From Hohaiivirga sp031546825 (GTDB lineage: Bacteria; Pseudomonadota; Alphaproteobacteria; Rhizobiales; Beijerinckiaceae), in contig JAVBJU010000026.1 of the NCBI GenBank assembly GCA_031546825.1, positions 1 to 57,162 on the forward strand: a stretch of 57,162 nucleotides of DNA, given 5' to 3'. Positions within the stretch are counted from its first letter, which is position 1; the number at the start of each line of letters is the position of its first letter. Below the pieces are notes generated by a model that worked only from the letters and a program-made list of their open reading frames with translations, ran no database searches and was not told the origin of the DNA. Of the stretch, positions 27,069-35,793 are shown in pieces. The position numbers and the translations under genes are program-made.

Positions 27069-27305
27069 ATGAGGGAACGGCACCTACGCAATTTGCGACC
27101 TCCCACGGATTCTCCAATTCTTATCGATTCGAAACTGCGTGACCCATCCTTGCCAGAGCCTGCGCTTGATCGCACGGCTCAGGATCGGATCGGCGCGGAA
27201 TTGCGTGCCATGTACGCAGACCTCTCCAGCCAGCCCATACCGCAGCGTTTTCTTGATCTGATTGAGAAAATTGGTCCGTCGGGGGATAAAAAGCATGGCA
27301 ACTAA
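27069..27305 (+). CDS. nepR: NepR anti-sigma factor of the general stress response
   Basis: 78 residues from the ATG at 27069 with GGGGA upstream. The conserved NepR core is visible: RIGAELRAMYADLSSQPIPQ followed by RFLDLIEKI. NepR holds EcfG inactive until phosphorylated PhyR takes it away. Its end overlaps the start of ecfG by 11 nt, as usual for this pair. PhyR is not in the window. Confidence 0.92.
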   Translation: MRERHLRNLRPPTDSPILIDSKLRDPSLPEPALDRTAQDRIGAELRAMYADLSSQPIPQRFLDLIEKIGPSGDKKHGN

Positions 27306-27870
27306 GAGTGAAATCCGCGAGCCGCTGCTGAAAGCAATCCCCTCGCTTAGAGCATTTGCCATTTCGCTCAGCGGCGATACCGACCGCGCCGACGATCTGG
27401 TGCAGGATACGCTGGTGCGTGCGCTGGCCAATGTCGAGCGCTTCGAGGCAGGCACCAATCTCAATGCCTGGCTGTTCACCATCCTGCGCAACCTGTTCCA
27501 CTCGGAATACCGCAAACGTCGCCGTGAGGTTGAAGACGTTGATGGCGCCTATTCGGAAACGCTGACAAGCCTCCCCGAGCAGGACGGACACCTTGATTTT
27601 GAAGACCTGCGCACCGCGCTCGCCGTATTGCCGGAAGACCAGCGCGAAGCGGTGCTTCTGGTCGGCGCCTCGGGGTTTTCCTATGAGGAAGCCGCAGAGA
27701 TTTGCGCCTGCGCCGTCGGCACGATAAAAAGCCGCGTCAATCGCGCCCGTTCACGCCTTGCTGAGCTGATGGCGATCACCGATAGCGCCGATTTCGCACC
27801 GGACCATCTGCTGAAGGCGGCGTATCAGCCGCATGGCGGCATGAACCGGGCAGCAATAAAGGTGCTGTAA
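27295..27870 (+). CDS. ecfG: EcfG-type ECF sigma factor
   Basis: 191 residues from the ATG at 27295, preceded by GGGGGAT inside nepR. Sigma2 region: DRADDLVQDTLVRALAN and AWLFTILRNLFHSEYRKRRR. Sigma4: LPEDQREAVLLVGASGFSYE then EICACAVGTIKSRVNRAR. Adjacent NepR and the EcfG promoter fix it as the general stress sigma factor, guiding RNA polymerase to GGAAC-N16/17-GTT promoters. Confidence 0.94.
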   Translation: MATKSEIREPLLKAIPSLRAFAISLSGDTDRADDLVQDTLVRALANVERFEAGTNLNAWLFTILRNLFHSEYRKRRREVEDVDGAYSETLTSLPEQDGHLDFEDLRTALAVLPEDQREAVLLVGASGFSYEEAAEICACAVGTIKSRVNRARSRLAELMAITDSADFAPDHLLKAAYQPHGGMNRAAIKVL

Positions 27871-28218
27871 GGCACCTCACGGCAACGAAGCCATATCCAA
27901 CAACACAAGCCATCGCCCCCAAAGCGGTGGCTTAATTATTTGCATCTGCCGAATTTTTTGACCTCATTAATGAGACGGTAAAATCCCCCCCGTATTTGCA
28001 GTCGTTTCAGACCATAAATATTCGGGCGACCAGCCACTATATCTGGGTAATTCCTTCAGCGTACGGTATCTTGCGCAGATAATAATTCCGTGGGGCCACA
28101 TGATGACAAATAAGCCTTGCGACGAAAGATGCCCTACCATTGTTTAGGTTTCGGCGCGGCAACCTTAGCGGGTGATCGAGGTTATCTTCATGGGGAAGCC
28201 TATTGCAGGAACCATGCC
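27871..28218. other. Intergenic region before prkA
   Basis: It contains the ecfG terminator hairpin (27907-27933), a perfect 12-bp palindrome CTCATTAATGAG at 27963-27974 just after TTGACC (27958-27963), and a run of seven C. No EcfG-type promoter consensus could be found by eye before prkA. The reading frame of prkA extends back to 28117 but lacks family-like sequence there. Confidence 0.5.
27907..27933 (+). terminator. Hairpin terminator after ecfG
   Basis: AAGCCATCGC pairs with GCGGTGGCTT (one T-G pair) over a C-rich loop and is followed by AATTATTT. 37 nt after the ecfG stop. Confidence 0.75.
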
Positions 28219-30165
28219 ATGCGTCCAGATCATGATCTCTTCAAAATTTTCGCCGAAACCTACGAGCGGCGTCGCGAGACAGAGATGTCCTTCACGGAAT
28301 ATCTGGAGGGCTGCCGCAAAGACCCGATGATGTATGCATCAGCGGCTGAACGTATTCTCGCGGCCATCGGTGAGCCCGAGCTCATTGATACCGCCAAGGA
28401 CGCGCGGCTCGGGCGCATCTTCATGAACCGGACCATCCGGGTTTACCCCGCCTTTTCCGAATTCTACGGCATGGAAGAGACCATTGAGCGTATTGTGTCG
28501 TTTTTCCGCCACGCCGCCCAGGGTCTTGAGGAACGCAAGCAGATTCTCTACCTGCTCGGCCCGGTGGGCGGCGGCAAGTCTTCTCTTGCGGAACGCCTCA
28601 AGGCTTTGATGGAAGTCCATCCGATCTACGTGCTTAAAGCCGGAGATGAGATCTCGCCGGTGTTCGAGAGCCCGCTTGGCCTCATTGACCCGGAGCAGAT
28701 GGGCCACATGATGCAGGAGCGCTACGGCATTCCGCTGCGTCGCCTCAGCGGCCTGATGAGTCCATGGGCGCTCAAGCGCCTTGACGAGTTCAACGGCGAT
28801 ATCTCGCGTTTCACCGTGGTCAAGCTCAATCCCTCACGCCTGCGCCAGATCGCGGTTGCGAAGACCGAGCCGGGTGATGAGAACAATCAGGACATCTCCT
28901 CGCTGGTCGGCAAGGTCGATATCCGCAAGCTTGAGCACCTCTCCCAGGCGGACCCGGATTCCTACAGCTTCTCCGGTGGGCTCAACCGGGCCAATCAGGG
29001 CATTCTCGAATTCGTCGAGATGTTCAAGGCCCCGATCAAGATGCTGCATCCGTTGCTCACCGCAACGCAGGAGGGCAATTATGTTGGCACCGAAAACATC
29101 GGCGTCATCCCCTTCTCCGGCATGATCATGGCCCATTCCAACGAGGCGGAATGGGTGTCGTTCAAGGCCAACCGCAACAATGAGGCATTCATTGACCGCA
29201 TTTACGTGATCAAGGTGCCCTATTGCCTGCGCTCGACGGAAGAAGAGTTTATCTATCAGAAGCTCATCCGCACCTCGGAACTGGCAACCGCGCCTTGTGC
29301 CCCCGGCACGCTGGAAATGCTGGCCCGTTTCTCCGTGCTGTCGCGGTTGCGCCTGCACGAAAACTCAAACCTGTTTTCCAAGATGCGCGTCTATGACGGC
29401 GAGACTCTGCGCGAGGTCGATCCACGCGCGCGCTCATTACAGGAATACAAGGATATCGCGGGTGTCGACGAGGGTATGGATGGCGTTTCAACCCGTTTCG
29501 CCTTCAAGGTGCTGGCGGCCACGTTCAACCACGACACCACGGAGATTGCCGCCGATCCGGTGCATCTGATGTATGTGCTGGAATCGACCATCCGCCGTGA
29601 GCAATTGGCAGATGAGGTGGAAAAGCGCTACCGCGAGTTTATCAAGGATGAGCTTGCCCCGCGTTATGCCGAGTTCATCGGCAATGAAATCCAGAAGGCC
29701 TATCTCGAATCCTATCATGATTACGGCCAGAACCTGTTCGACCGCTACGTCGATTACGCCGATGCCTGGATCGAAGACCAGGACTTCAAGGACCCCGACA
29801 CCGGGCAACTTCTCAACCGCGAGTTGCTGAACCTTGAACTGACCAAGATCGAGAAGCCCGCCGGGATTGCCAACCCCAAGGACTTCCGCAACGAGGTTGT
29901 GAAGTTCTCGCTTCGCTCGCGCGCGGCCCATGGCGGGAAGAACCCCTCGTGGACCTCATATGAAAAAATTCGCGATGTGATCGAACGGCGGATGTTCTCG
30001 CAGGTGGAAGAGCTGTTGCCGGTCATCAGCTTCAGCTCCAAGCGCGACAGCGATACCGAGAAGAAGCATGGCGACTTTGTCGATCGCATGGTCTCGCGTG
30101 GTTACACCGAACGCCAGGTCCGGCGTCTGGTGGAATGGTACATGAGGGTCAAACAGGCAGGCTAA
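28219..30165 (+). CDS. prkA: PrkA-family serine protein kinase/AAA+ protein (YeaG-like)
   Basis: 648 residues from the ATG at 28219 (AGGA eight bases before it), close to the usual 640-650. The frame is open for 34 more codons, but that part is unlike the family. The start region DLFKIFAETYERRRETEMSF is typical. The Walker A is GPVGGGKSS (about 114-122), and the C-terminal half carries the PrkA kinase-like domain. It forms the conserved set with yeaH and ycgB. E. coli YeaG works in nitrogen starvation and stationary phase. Confidence 0.93.
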   Translation: MRPDHDLFKIFAETYERRRETEMSFTEYLEGCRKDPMMYASAAERILAAIGEPELIDTAKDARLGRIFMNRTIRVYPAFSEFYGMEETIERIVSFFRHAAQGLEERKQILYLLGPVGGGKSSLAERLKALMEVHPIYVLKAGDEISPVFESPLGLIDPEQMGHMMQERYGIPLRRLSGLMSPWALKRLDEFNGDISRFTVVKLNPSRLRQIAVAKTEPGDENNQDISSLVGKVDIRKLEHLSQADPDSYSFSGGLNRANQGILEFVEMFKAPIKMLHPLLTATQEGNYVGTENIGVIPFSGMIMAHSNEAEWVSFKANRNNEAFIDRIYVIKVPYCLRSTEEEFIYQKLIRTSELATAPCAPGTLEMLARFSVLSRLRLHENSNLFSKMRVYDGETLREVDPRARSLQEYKDIAGVDEGMDGVSTRFAFKVLAATFNHDTTEIAADPVHLMYVLESTIRREQLADEVEKRYREFIKDELAPRYAEFIGNEIQKAYLESYHDYGQNLFDRYVDYADAWIEDQDFKDPDTGQLLNRELLNLELTKIEKPAGIANPKDFRNEVVKFSLRSRAAHGGKNPSWTSYEKIRDVIERRMFSQVEELLPVISFSSKRDSDTEKKHGDFVDRMVSRGYTERQVRRLVEWYMRVKQAG

Positions 30166-30229
30166 CCCCCCGCGCGGGTAAAGGCGCGGCTCTTTTGGGG
30201 CAATGCTGAAAGCGATCAGGAGAACAGCA

Positions 30230-31546
30230 ATGCACATCATCGACCGCCGCCTCAACGCCAGCGGCAAATCGCTCCCCAACCGGCAGCGCTTCCTGCGCCG
30301 GGTGCGGGGCGAGGTGCAGCGCGCCGTTCACGACATTTCGCGTACCCGCCAGATTCGCAACCTCGAAGCCGAGGCCGAGATCCGTATACCCGCGACCGGC
30401 GTTGGCGAGCCCAGCTTCCGCCGCGAAGGTGGAACCGGGATGCGCTCCATCATCTTGCCGGGCAACAAACACTTCGTTGAGGGCGACACCATTGAACGCC
30501 CTGGCGGCGGTGATGGCGGCGGCAGCGGCTCGGAAGGGTCGCCTGACGGTGCGGGCGAAGACAGTTTTCGTTTTGTCCTCACCAAGGAAGAGTTCCTCGA
30601 CATCTTCCTCGAAGACCTTGAATTGCCGGATATGTCGAAGCGGCGCATGGCCATGATCGCCACCGATGCACCCCGGCGCGCGGGCTACGCGATTGCCGGG
30701 TCGCCCGCACGCCTTGCCATCAGCCGCACCATGCGCAACTCCCTGTCGCGGCGCGTGGCACTCGGACGTCCTGACCCGGCAGAGGTTGCTGAACTTGAAG
30801 ATCAGATCGCCAAAGCGGAAGCAGCGGGCGAAACGCCAGAGATGATCGCGACGCGGCGGAGCGCACTCGCCCAGTTGCAAGCCCGGTTGTTGCGCATTCC
30901 GTTCATCGACCCCATCGATCTGCGCTACCGCCGCTATGAAAGTGTGCCCAAACCCATGGCCCAGGCGGTGATGTTTTGCCTGATGGATGTTTCGGGTTCC
31001 ATGACCGAACATATGAAAGACCTCGCCAAGCGGTTCTTCATGTTGCTCTATGTCTTCCTCAGTCGTCGCTATGACAACGTGGCCGTGGTGTTCATTCGCC
31101 ACACCCATGAGGCAAGCGAAGTGGATGAGGAAACCTTTTTCCGCTCCACCGAAACCGGCGGCACCATTGTGTCATCCGCGCTGGTCAAGATGGAGGAAAT
31201 CATCGCCGAGCGTTTTCCGGCGGCAGATTGGAACATCTACACCGCGCAGGCGTCAGATGGCGACAACTCACCCGGCGACCATGCCACAACGCAGGATGTA
31301 CTGGCGCGCGTTCTGCCGCTTTGCCAGCACTTCTCCTATATCGAAGTGGCGGAACCGCTTGAGGCACCAAACGGCTATGCCCCGCACCAGACCAGTCTGT
31401 GGCGCAGTTTTTCTGAGCTTGATGCCAGCGCCGATAATCTGGCGATGCGCAAGGTCTCGCAGCCTTCGGAAATTTACCCGGTCTTCCGCGATCTGTTTCT
31501 CAAACGCGATGCGGAAGCCCACCCAACGGCGGGAGTTTCAACATGA
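30230..31546 (+). CDS. yeaH: DUF444 / VWA-like protein YeaH
   Basis: 438 residues from the ATG at 30230 with AGGAG before it. The first part, HIIDRRLNASGKSLPNRQRF, is the DUF444 signature. A glycine-rich linker (about 90-105) follows, and the von Willebrand-type metal site is in FCLMDVSGSMTEHMKDL (D253-S-G-S). It is the partner of the PrkA kinase in the YeaG/YeaH pair. Its end overlaps the ycgB start by 4 bp, so the two are translationally coupled. Confidence 0.93.
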   Translation: MHIIDRRLNASGKSLPNRQRFLRRVRGEVQRAVHDISRTRQIRNLEAEAEIRIPATGVGEPSFRREGGTGMRSIILPGNKHFVEGDTIERPGGGDGGGSGSEGSPDGAGEDSFRFVLTKEEFLDIFLEDLELPDMSKRRMAMIATDAPRRAGYAIAGSPARLAISRTMRNSLSRRVALGRPDPAEVAELEDQIAKAEAAGETPEMIATRRSALAQLQARLLRIPFIDPIDLRYRRYESVPKPMAQAVMFCLMDVSGSMTEHMKDLAKRFFMLLYVFLSRRYDNVAVVFIRHTHEASEVDEETFFRSTETGGTIVSSALVKMEEIIAERFPAADWNIYTAQASDGDNSPGDHATTQDVLARVLPLCQHFSYIEVAEPLEAPNGYAPHQTSLWRSFSELDASADNLAMRKVSQPSEIYPVFRDLFLKRDAEAHPTAGVST

Positions 31547-33078
31547 GCGACAATACCCTGCTGTTTGACGGTCCCGATTGGAACTTTGAAACTCTGCAGC
31601 GCATCCACGATGCCATAGCCGATGTCGCCAAAGTCGGTCTCGGCCTCGATACCTATCCGAACCAGATCGAGGTGATCACTTCGGAGCAGATGCTCGACGC
31701 CTATGCCTCAACCGGAATGCCGCTGTTTTACAAGCACTGGTCATTCGGTAAGCATTTTGCCCAGAATGAAGCCGGCTATCGCCGCGGGCTGATGGGGCTC
31801 GCCTACGAAATTGTCATCAACGCCAATCCCTGCATCAGCTATCTGATGGAGGAAAACACCACAACGATGCAGACGCTGGTGATTGCCCACGCGGCGTTTG
31901 GCCATAACCATTTTTTCAAGAACAATTATCTGTTCAAACAATGGACCGACGCCGAAGGCATCTTGCCCTATCTCGAATTTGCCAAGGGCTATATCACCCA
32001 TTGCGAGGAACGCTACGGCCAGCAGAATGTCGAGCGCTTGCTCGACGCGGCTCATGCCCTGATGTCCCACGGCATTCACCGCTCGCCCCGGCGCAAGCGC
32101 CCCGATCTCATGTCAGAGCAACGGCGCGAGCAGGAGCGGCACGCCTATCAGGAAGCAATTTACAACGACCTGTGGCGCAGCACCGTTCAGCCTGGCAGCA
32201 AATCCAACGCATCGGGAGATCATGACCGGCGGCTTCAGCTGCTGGAACTGCCCCAGGAGAACATTCTCTATTTCCTGGAAAAGACCGCCCCGCGCCTGCA
32301 ACCATGGCAGCGCGAAATCTTGCGCATCATCCGTCTCATTGCCCAGTATTTCTATCCGCAACGCCAAACCAAGGTGATGAACGAGGGCTGCGCAACCTAT
32401 TGCCATTATCGCATCATGACGCGCCTGCATGAGCAGGGCCGGCTTTCAGACGGCTCATTTCTCGAATTCCTGCAATCGCACACCAACGTCATTACCCAAC
32501 TACCCTACGACCATCCGGGCTTTTCGGGCTTCAACCCGTATGCGCTGGGCTTTGCCATGATGCAGGATATCGAGCGCATCTGTAACAACCCGACGGCGGA
32601 AGACTGGGAGTGGTTCCCCAACATTGCCGGATGCGGCGATGAAATGACGGTACTGAAAGACATTTGGGCCAATTACCGCGACGAGAGCTTCATTTCGCAG
32701 TTTCTCAGCCCGCACCTGATGCGCAAATTCCGCCTGTTCCAGATCACCGACGACCCGGAAGAGCCCGAGATCCATGTGGATGCCATCCATAATGAACGCG
32801 GCTACCGCAAGATCCGGCGCGCGCTGGCACAGCAATACGATGTGGGCTGGCAAGACCCGGATATCCGCGTGGTGGATGTGGACCTCGCTGGAGACCGCCG
32901 CCTCATTCTGCACCACCAAACCTTGCAGGGTGCCCATCTCGAAGACGCCAGCACCCGGGCAGTTTTGCAGCATCTTGCCGATCTCTGGGGCTATGACGTG
33001 CTGCTGCGGGAAGTCAGCACGGTCTCGAATGTGACGCTGGGCGAATTCACAACCCACCCGCGACAGGTGTTTTTCTGA
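31543..33078 (+). CDS. ycgB: SpoVR-family protein YcgB
   Basis: 511 residues, the family length. It has the typical QIEVITSEQMLDAYASTGMP and YKHWSFGKHF near the start, and NEGCATYCHYRIM in the middle. The biochemical function is unknown. The gene nearly always travels with prkA and yeaH. Bacillus SpoVR affects the spore cortex and E. coli YcgB is induced in stationary phase. It is the last gene of the three-gene operon, followed by an 11-bp hairpin. Confidence 0.93.
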   Translation: MSDNTLLFDGPDWNFETLQRIHDAIADVAKVGLGLDTYPNQIEVITSEQMLDAYASTGMPLFYKHWSFGKHFAQNEAGYRRGLMGLAYEIVINANPCISYLMEENTTTMQTLVIAHAAFGHNHFFKNNYLFKQWTDAEGILPYLEFAKGYITHCEERYGQQNVERLLDAAHALMSHGIHRSPRRKRPDLMSEQRREQERHAYQEAIYNDLWRSTVQPGSKSNASGDHDRRLQLLELPQENILYFLEKTAPRLQPWQREILRIIRLIAQYFYPQRQTKVMNEGCATYCHYRIMTRLHEQGRLSDGSFLEFLQSHTNVITQLPYDHPGFSGFNPYALGFAMMQDIERICNNPTAEDWEWFPNIAGCGDEMTVLKDIWANYRDESFISQFLSPHLMRKFRLFQITDDPEEPEIHVDAIHNERGYRKIRRALAQQYDVGWQDPDIRVVDVDLAGDRRLILHHQTLQGAHLEDASTRAVLQHLADLWGYDVLLREVSTVSNVTLGEFTTHPRQVFF

Positions 33079-33090
33079 ACCTTGAAAGCA

Positions 33091-33116
33091 CGAAGCCTCC
33101 CGCAAGGGAGGCTTCG
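33091..33116. terminator. 11-bp hairpin between ycgB and bdhA
   Basis: CGAAGCCTCCC-GCAA-GGGAGGCTTCG is a perfect 11-bp stem with a GCAA tetraloop between converging genes. No T-tract follows, so it may terminate weakly or protect the 3-prime ends. Confidence 0.7.
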
Positions 33117-33165
33117 CAACTCTGATTAATGAGCGCTTTTCAACCACGCTCGGCAGAAAATCGGC

Positions 33166-33942
33166 TTATTGCGCGACCCAGCCGCCATCCATGTTCCAGG
33201 CAGCGCCACGCACCTGATCGCCACCGGGGCTGCACAGGAATGCGGCAAGGCCGCCGAGCTGTGCGGGGGTGACGAACGCACCAGACGGCTGCTTTTCGAT
33301 GACGAGGTTATGGCTCGCCTGCTCAATCGAGATACCGCCTTCCTTGGCCTTGGCTTCGATCTGCTTCTGCACAAGCGGCGTCAGCACCCAGCCGGGGCAG
33401 ATGGCGTTGCAGGTGACCGGCGTGCGCGCGGTCTCAAGGGCAATCGACTTGGTCAGGCCAATGATGCCGTGCTTAGCGGCCACATAGGCCGACTTCTGCG
33501 CCGAGGCGACCAGCCCGTGGGTGGAGGCGATGTTGATGATACGGCCCCATTTCTTGTCCTTCATGCCAGGCAGCATGAGGCGAATGGTGTGGAACGCTGA
33601 AGACAGATTGATGGCGATGATGGCGTCCCAGCGGTCCACCGGGAAATCTTCAACCTGCGAAACAAACTGAATGCCCGCATTATTGATGAGGATATCGACA
33701 CCGCCGAACTCGGCCTTGGCATAGGCTGCCATGGCTTCAATCTCGGCAACCTTTGAGAGGTCTGCGCCGTGGTAGCCCACCTTGGGAGAGCCCGCCTTCT
33801 TGATGGCAGCAACAGCGGCGTCATGGTCGCCGAAGCCGTTGGCGATGATGGTGGCACCTTGGGCCGCAAGCGTCTCGGCGATGCCGAGGCCGATGCCGCT
33901 GGTCGAACCGGTGACGAGAGCGACTTTTCCTTTGAGAGACAT
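33166..33942 (-). CDS. bdhA: D-3-hydroxybutyrate dehydrogenase
   Basis: 258 residues of the short-chain dehydrogenase family. The cofactor loop is VTGSTSGIGLGIAE, then NNAGIQFVSQVEDFP and the active-site S..Y-x3-K in ASTHGLVASAQKSAYVAAKH. The QFVS and CPGWVLTPLVQKQI stretches are typical of BdhA. It oxidises 3-hydroxybutyrate to acetoacetate with NAD. AAGGAG lies before the ATG. The permease gene 92 nt upstream on the same strand probably brings in the substrate. Confidence 0.95.
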   Translation of the reverse strand: MSLKGKVALVTGSTSGIGLGIAETLAAQGATIIANGFGDHDAAVAAIKKAGSPKVGYHGADLSKVAEIEAMAAYAKAEFGGVDILINNAGIQFVSQVEDFPVDRWDAIIAINLSSAFHTIRLMLPGMKDKKWGRIINIASTHGLVASAQKSAYVAAKHGIIGLTKSIALETARTPVTCNAICPGWVLTPLVQKQIEAKAKEGGISIEQASHNLVIEKQPSGAFVTPAQLGGLAAFLCSPGGDQVRGAAWNMDGGWVAQ

Positions 33943-34034
33943 AATGATTTCTCCTTGAAGCCTACGCGATAAAAGGCGGGCCTTCCTAAAATTCGAAGGG
34001 GCTTCGCCACAGCATGGCGAAGCCCACTGATCCG

Positions 34035-35462
34035 TTACACCAAACCGGTCGTGTAATAGACCGTGATCACGAAAAACACCGCAAGCGTCTTGAGACAGGT
34101 CACCGCAAAAATGTCGCGATAAGACTCACGGTGCGTGAGCCCTGTCACGGCCAGCACGGTGATGACCGCGCCGTTGTGCGGCAGCGTGTCCATACCGCCT
34201 GACGCCATGGCGACAACGCGGTGCAGCACTTCAAGCGGAATACCGGCTGCATTGGCCGCGGCGATAAAGTCTCCCGACAGAGCCGCAAGCGCAATGCTCA
34301 TGCCTCCGGAAGCCGAGCCGGTGACACCCGCAAGCGCGGTCACCGAAATCGCCGCATTGACCAGCGCATTGGGAACCTGCGCCAGCGCATGCTGCACCAG
34401 CGAGAACCCGGCAAGCGCCGCAATAATGGCGCCGAAGCCATATTCGGAAGCGGTATTCAACCCGGCAAGCATGGCACCGCCAACGGCGGATTTTGAGCCT
34501 TCGGCAATGCTATCCTTGACCTGCCGCCACGCCGTGATGACAATGAAGATGATGCCAATAAGCAAAGCGCCTTCGACTGCCCAAATGGCTTTGACACTGT
34601 CAACCGCCACTGTCACCGGTGGCTTCAGCCCTGGCATACCAGTCGCCGAAAGCGCGTAGGAAGTGCCATAGAAGATCGGGATCGTCTTGGTCAGAATGAA
34701 GTTGGCGATGCCGATGAGGAACAGCGGCGTGATCGACAAAATGGGTGAGGGCAACAGCGAGGTATCAACCGGCGCGGGCTCGTTCACCAGTGCCTGACCC
34801 TGCTGCTGATAGCCTTCTCCCTTGCTCATCAAGCTGCGACGGCGATAATCGAGGTAAAACATCCCGACCACCAGAATGAAAATCGAACCGAGGGTGCCGA
34901 GGGTCGGCGCGGCCATACCCGTCGTTTTGAAATAGGTCGTCGGAATGATGTTCTGGATCTGCGGCGTGCCGGGCAGAGCGTCCATGGTGAACGAGAATGC
35001 GCCAAGCGCGACCACACCGGGGATAAGGCGCTTCGGGATTTTGTTCTGGCGGAACAATTCAGCCGCAAACGGATAAACCGCGAACACCACCACGAACAGC
35101 GAAACGCCGCCGTAGGTCAGAAGCGCGCAAACGATGACAATGGCAAAAATCGCCCGGCTCTCGCCAACCCAACGCACCACAGCGGCGACGATAGATTTCG
35201 AGAAGCCCGAAAGCTCAATCAGCTTGCCGAAGACGGCGCCAAGCAGAAAGACGGGGAAGTAGTTCTGCACGAACCCCACCATCTTCGGCATGAAATAATT
35301 CGTAAACGCTCCCGGCACGTCAGCCGGATTCGTGAGAAGCACAGCGCCCAGTGCTGCAATCGGCGCCATCAGAATGATGCTGTAACCCCGATAGGCGGCC
35401 AGCATGAGAAAGCCGAGCGCTGTCAGGACAATAATAAGGTTCCAAAGATTCCAAAGATCCAT
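34035..35462 (-). CDS. GntP-family permease, probable 3-hydroxybutyrate importer
   Basis: 475 residues with about twelve membrane segments. GntP-type conserved stretches are MVGFVQNYFPVFLLGAVFGK and FSFTMDALPGTPQIQN. GntP permeases carry gluconate and other hydroxy acids by proton symport. The downstream bdhA on the same strand makes D-3-hydroxybutyrate the likely substrate. GGGAG precedes the ATG. An operator-like inverted repeat is 58 nt upstream. Confidence 0.9.
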   Translation of the reverse strand: MDLWNLWNLIIVLTALGFLMLAAYRGYSIILMAPIAALGAVLLTNPADVPGAFTNYFMPKMVGFVQNYFPVFLLGAVFGKLIELSGFSKSIVAAVVRWVGESRAIFAIVIVCALLTYGGVSLFVVVFAVYPFAAELFRQNKIPKRLIPGVVALGAFSFTMDALPGTPQIQNIIPTTYFKTTGMAAPTLGTLGSIFILVVGMFYLDYRRRSLMSKGEGYQQQGQALVNEPAPVDTSLLPSPILSITPLFLIGIANFILTKTIPIFYGTSYALSATGMPGLKPPVTVAVDSVKAIWAVEGALLIGIIFIVITAWRQVKDSIAEGSKSAVGGAMLAGLNTASEYGFGAIIAALAGFSLVQHALAQVPNALVNAAISVTALAGVTGSASGGMSIALAALSGDFIAAANAAGIPLEVLHRVVAMASGGMDTLPHNGAVITVLAVTGLTHRESYRDIFAVTCLKTLAVFFVITVYYTTGLV

Positions 35463-35793
35463 AGGTCTCCCCTGTTTTTTTATAAAATTATCGCGAACGG
35501 GAATATCCCCCGAGGGCCCGTTCTACGAAAGTAGAACATACCTTTTTTTCATTGCCCGCCAAGGTCTCCCTGCCCGTTTGTACGCATGTTTCTACATGGG
35601 AAATCATGCTACTTTAGTTCAATATATCAGCACAACCAAAGAAGCTAGCCCTTTCATAAACCACACATTTTAGCGCTATTAAAAAAGCCGAAAACTCTAG
35701 CGAAATCCGTGCGATGCGCAAAAGCAGCACATAGCGTTACTTGGGTTTTCACAAGTAATTCAAAATATAAATATCAGAGTTGTTTTTATGCGC
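35463..35793. other. AT-rich intergenic region upstream of the GntP permease
   Basis: 331 nt between two minus-strand genes. It holds GTTCTAC-GAAA-GTAGAAC at 35520-35537 and GGGAATATCCC at 35499-35509. The rest, toward rluD, is AT-rich with no gene or terminator I can support. Confidence 0.5.
35520..35537. promoter_or_regulatory. Inverted repeat, candidate operator of the GntP-bdhA operon
   Basis: GTTCTAC-GAAA-GTAGAAC is a perfect 7-bp inverted repeat with a 4-nt spacer, 58-75 nt upstream of the permease start. No regulator gene is adjacent. It could also fold as a hairpin in the leader RNA. Confidence 0.4.

Noticed and set aside
28117..28218. Upstream extension of PrkA by 34 codons
   Set aside because: The extra residues do not resemble the family, and the ATG at 28219 has a ribosome site and gives the usual length.
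30149..31108. 319-codon minus-strand ORF opposite yeaH
   Set aside because: Antisense shadow of a well-supported DUF444 gene.
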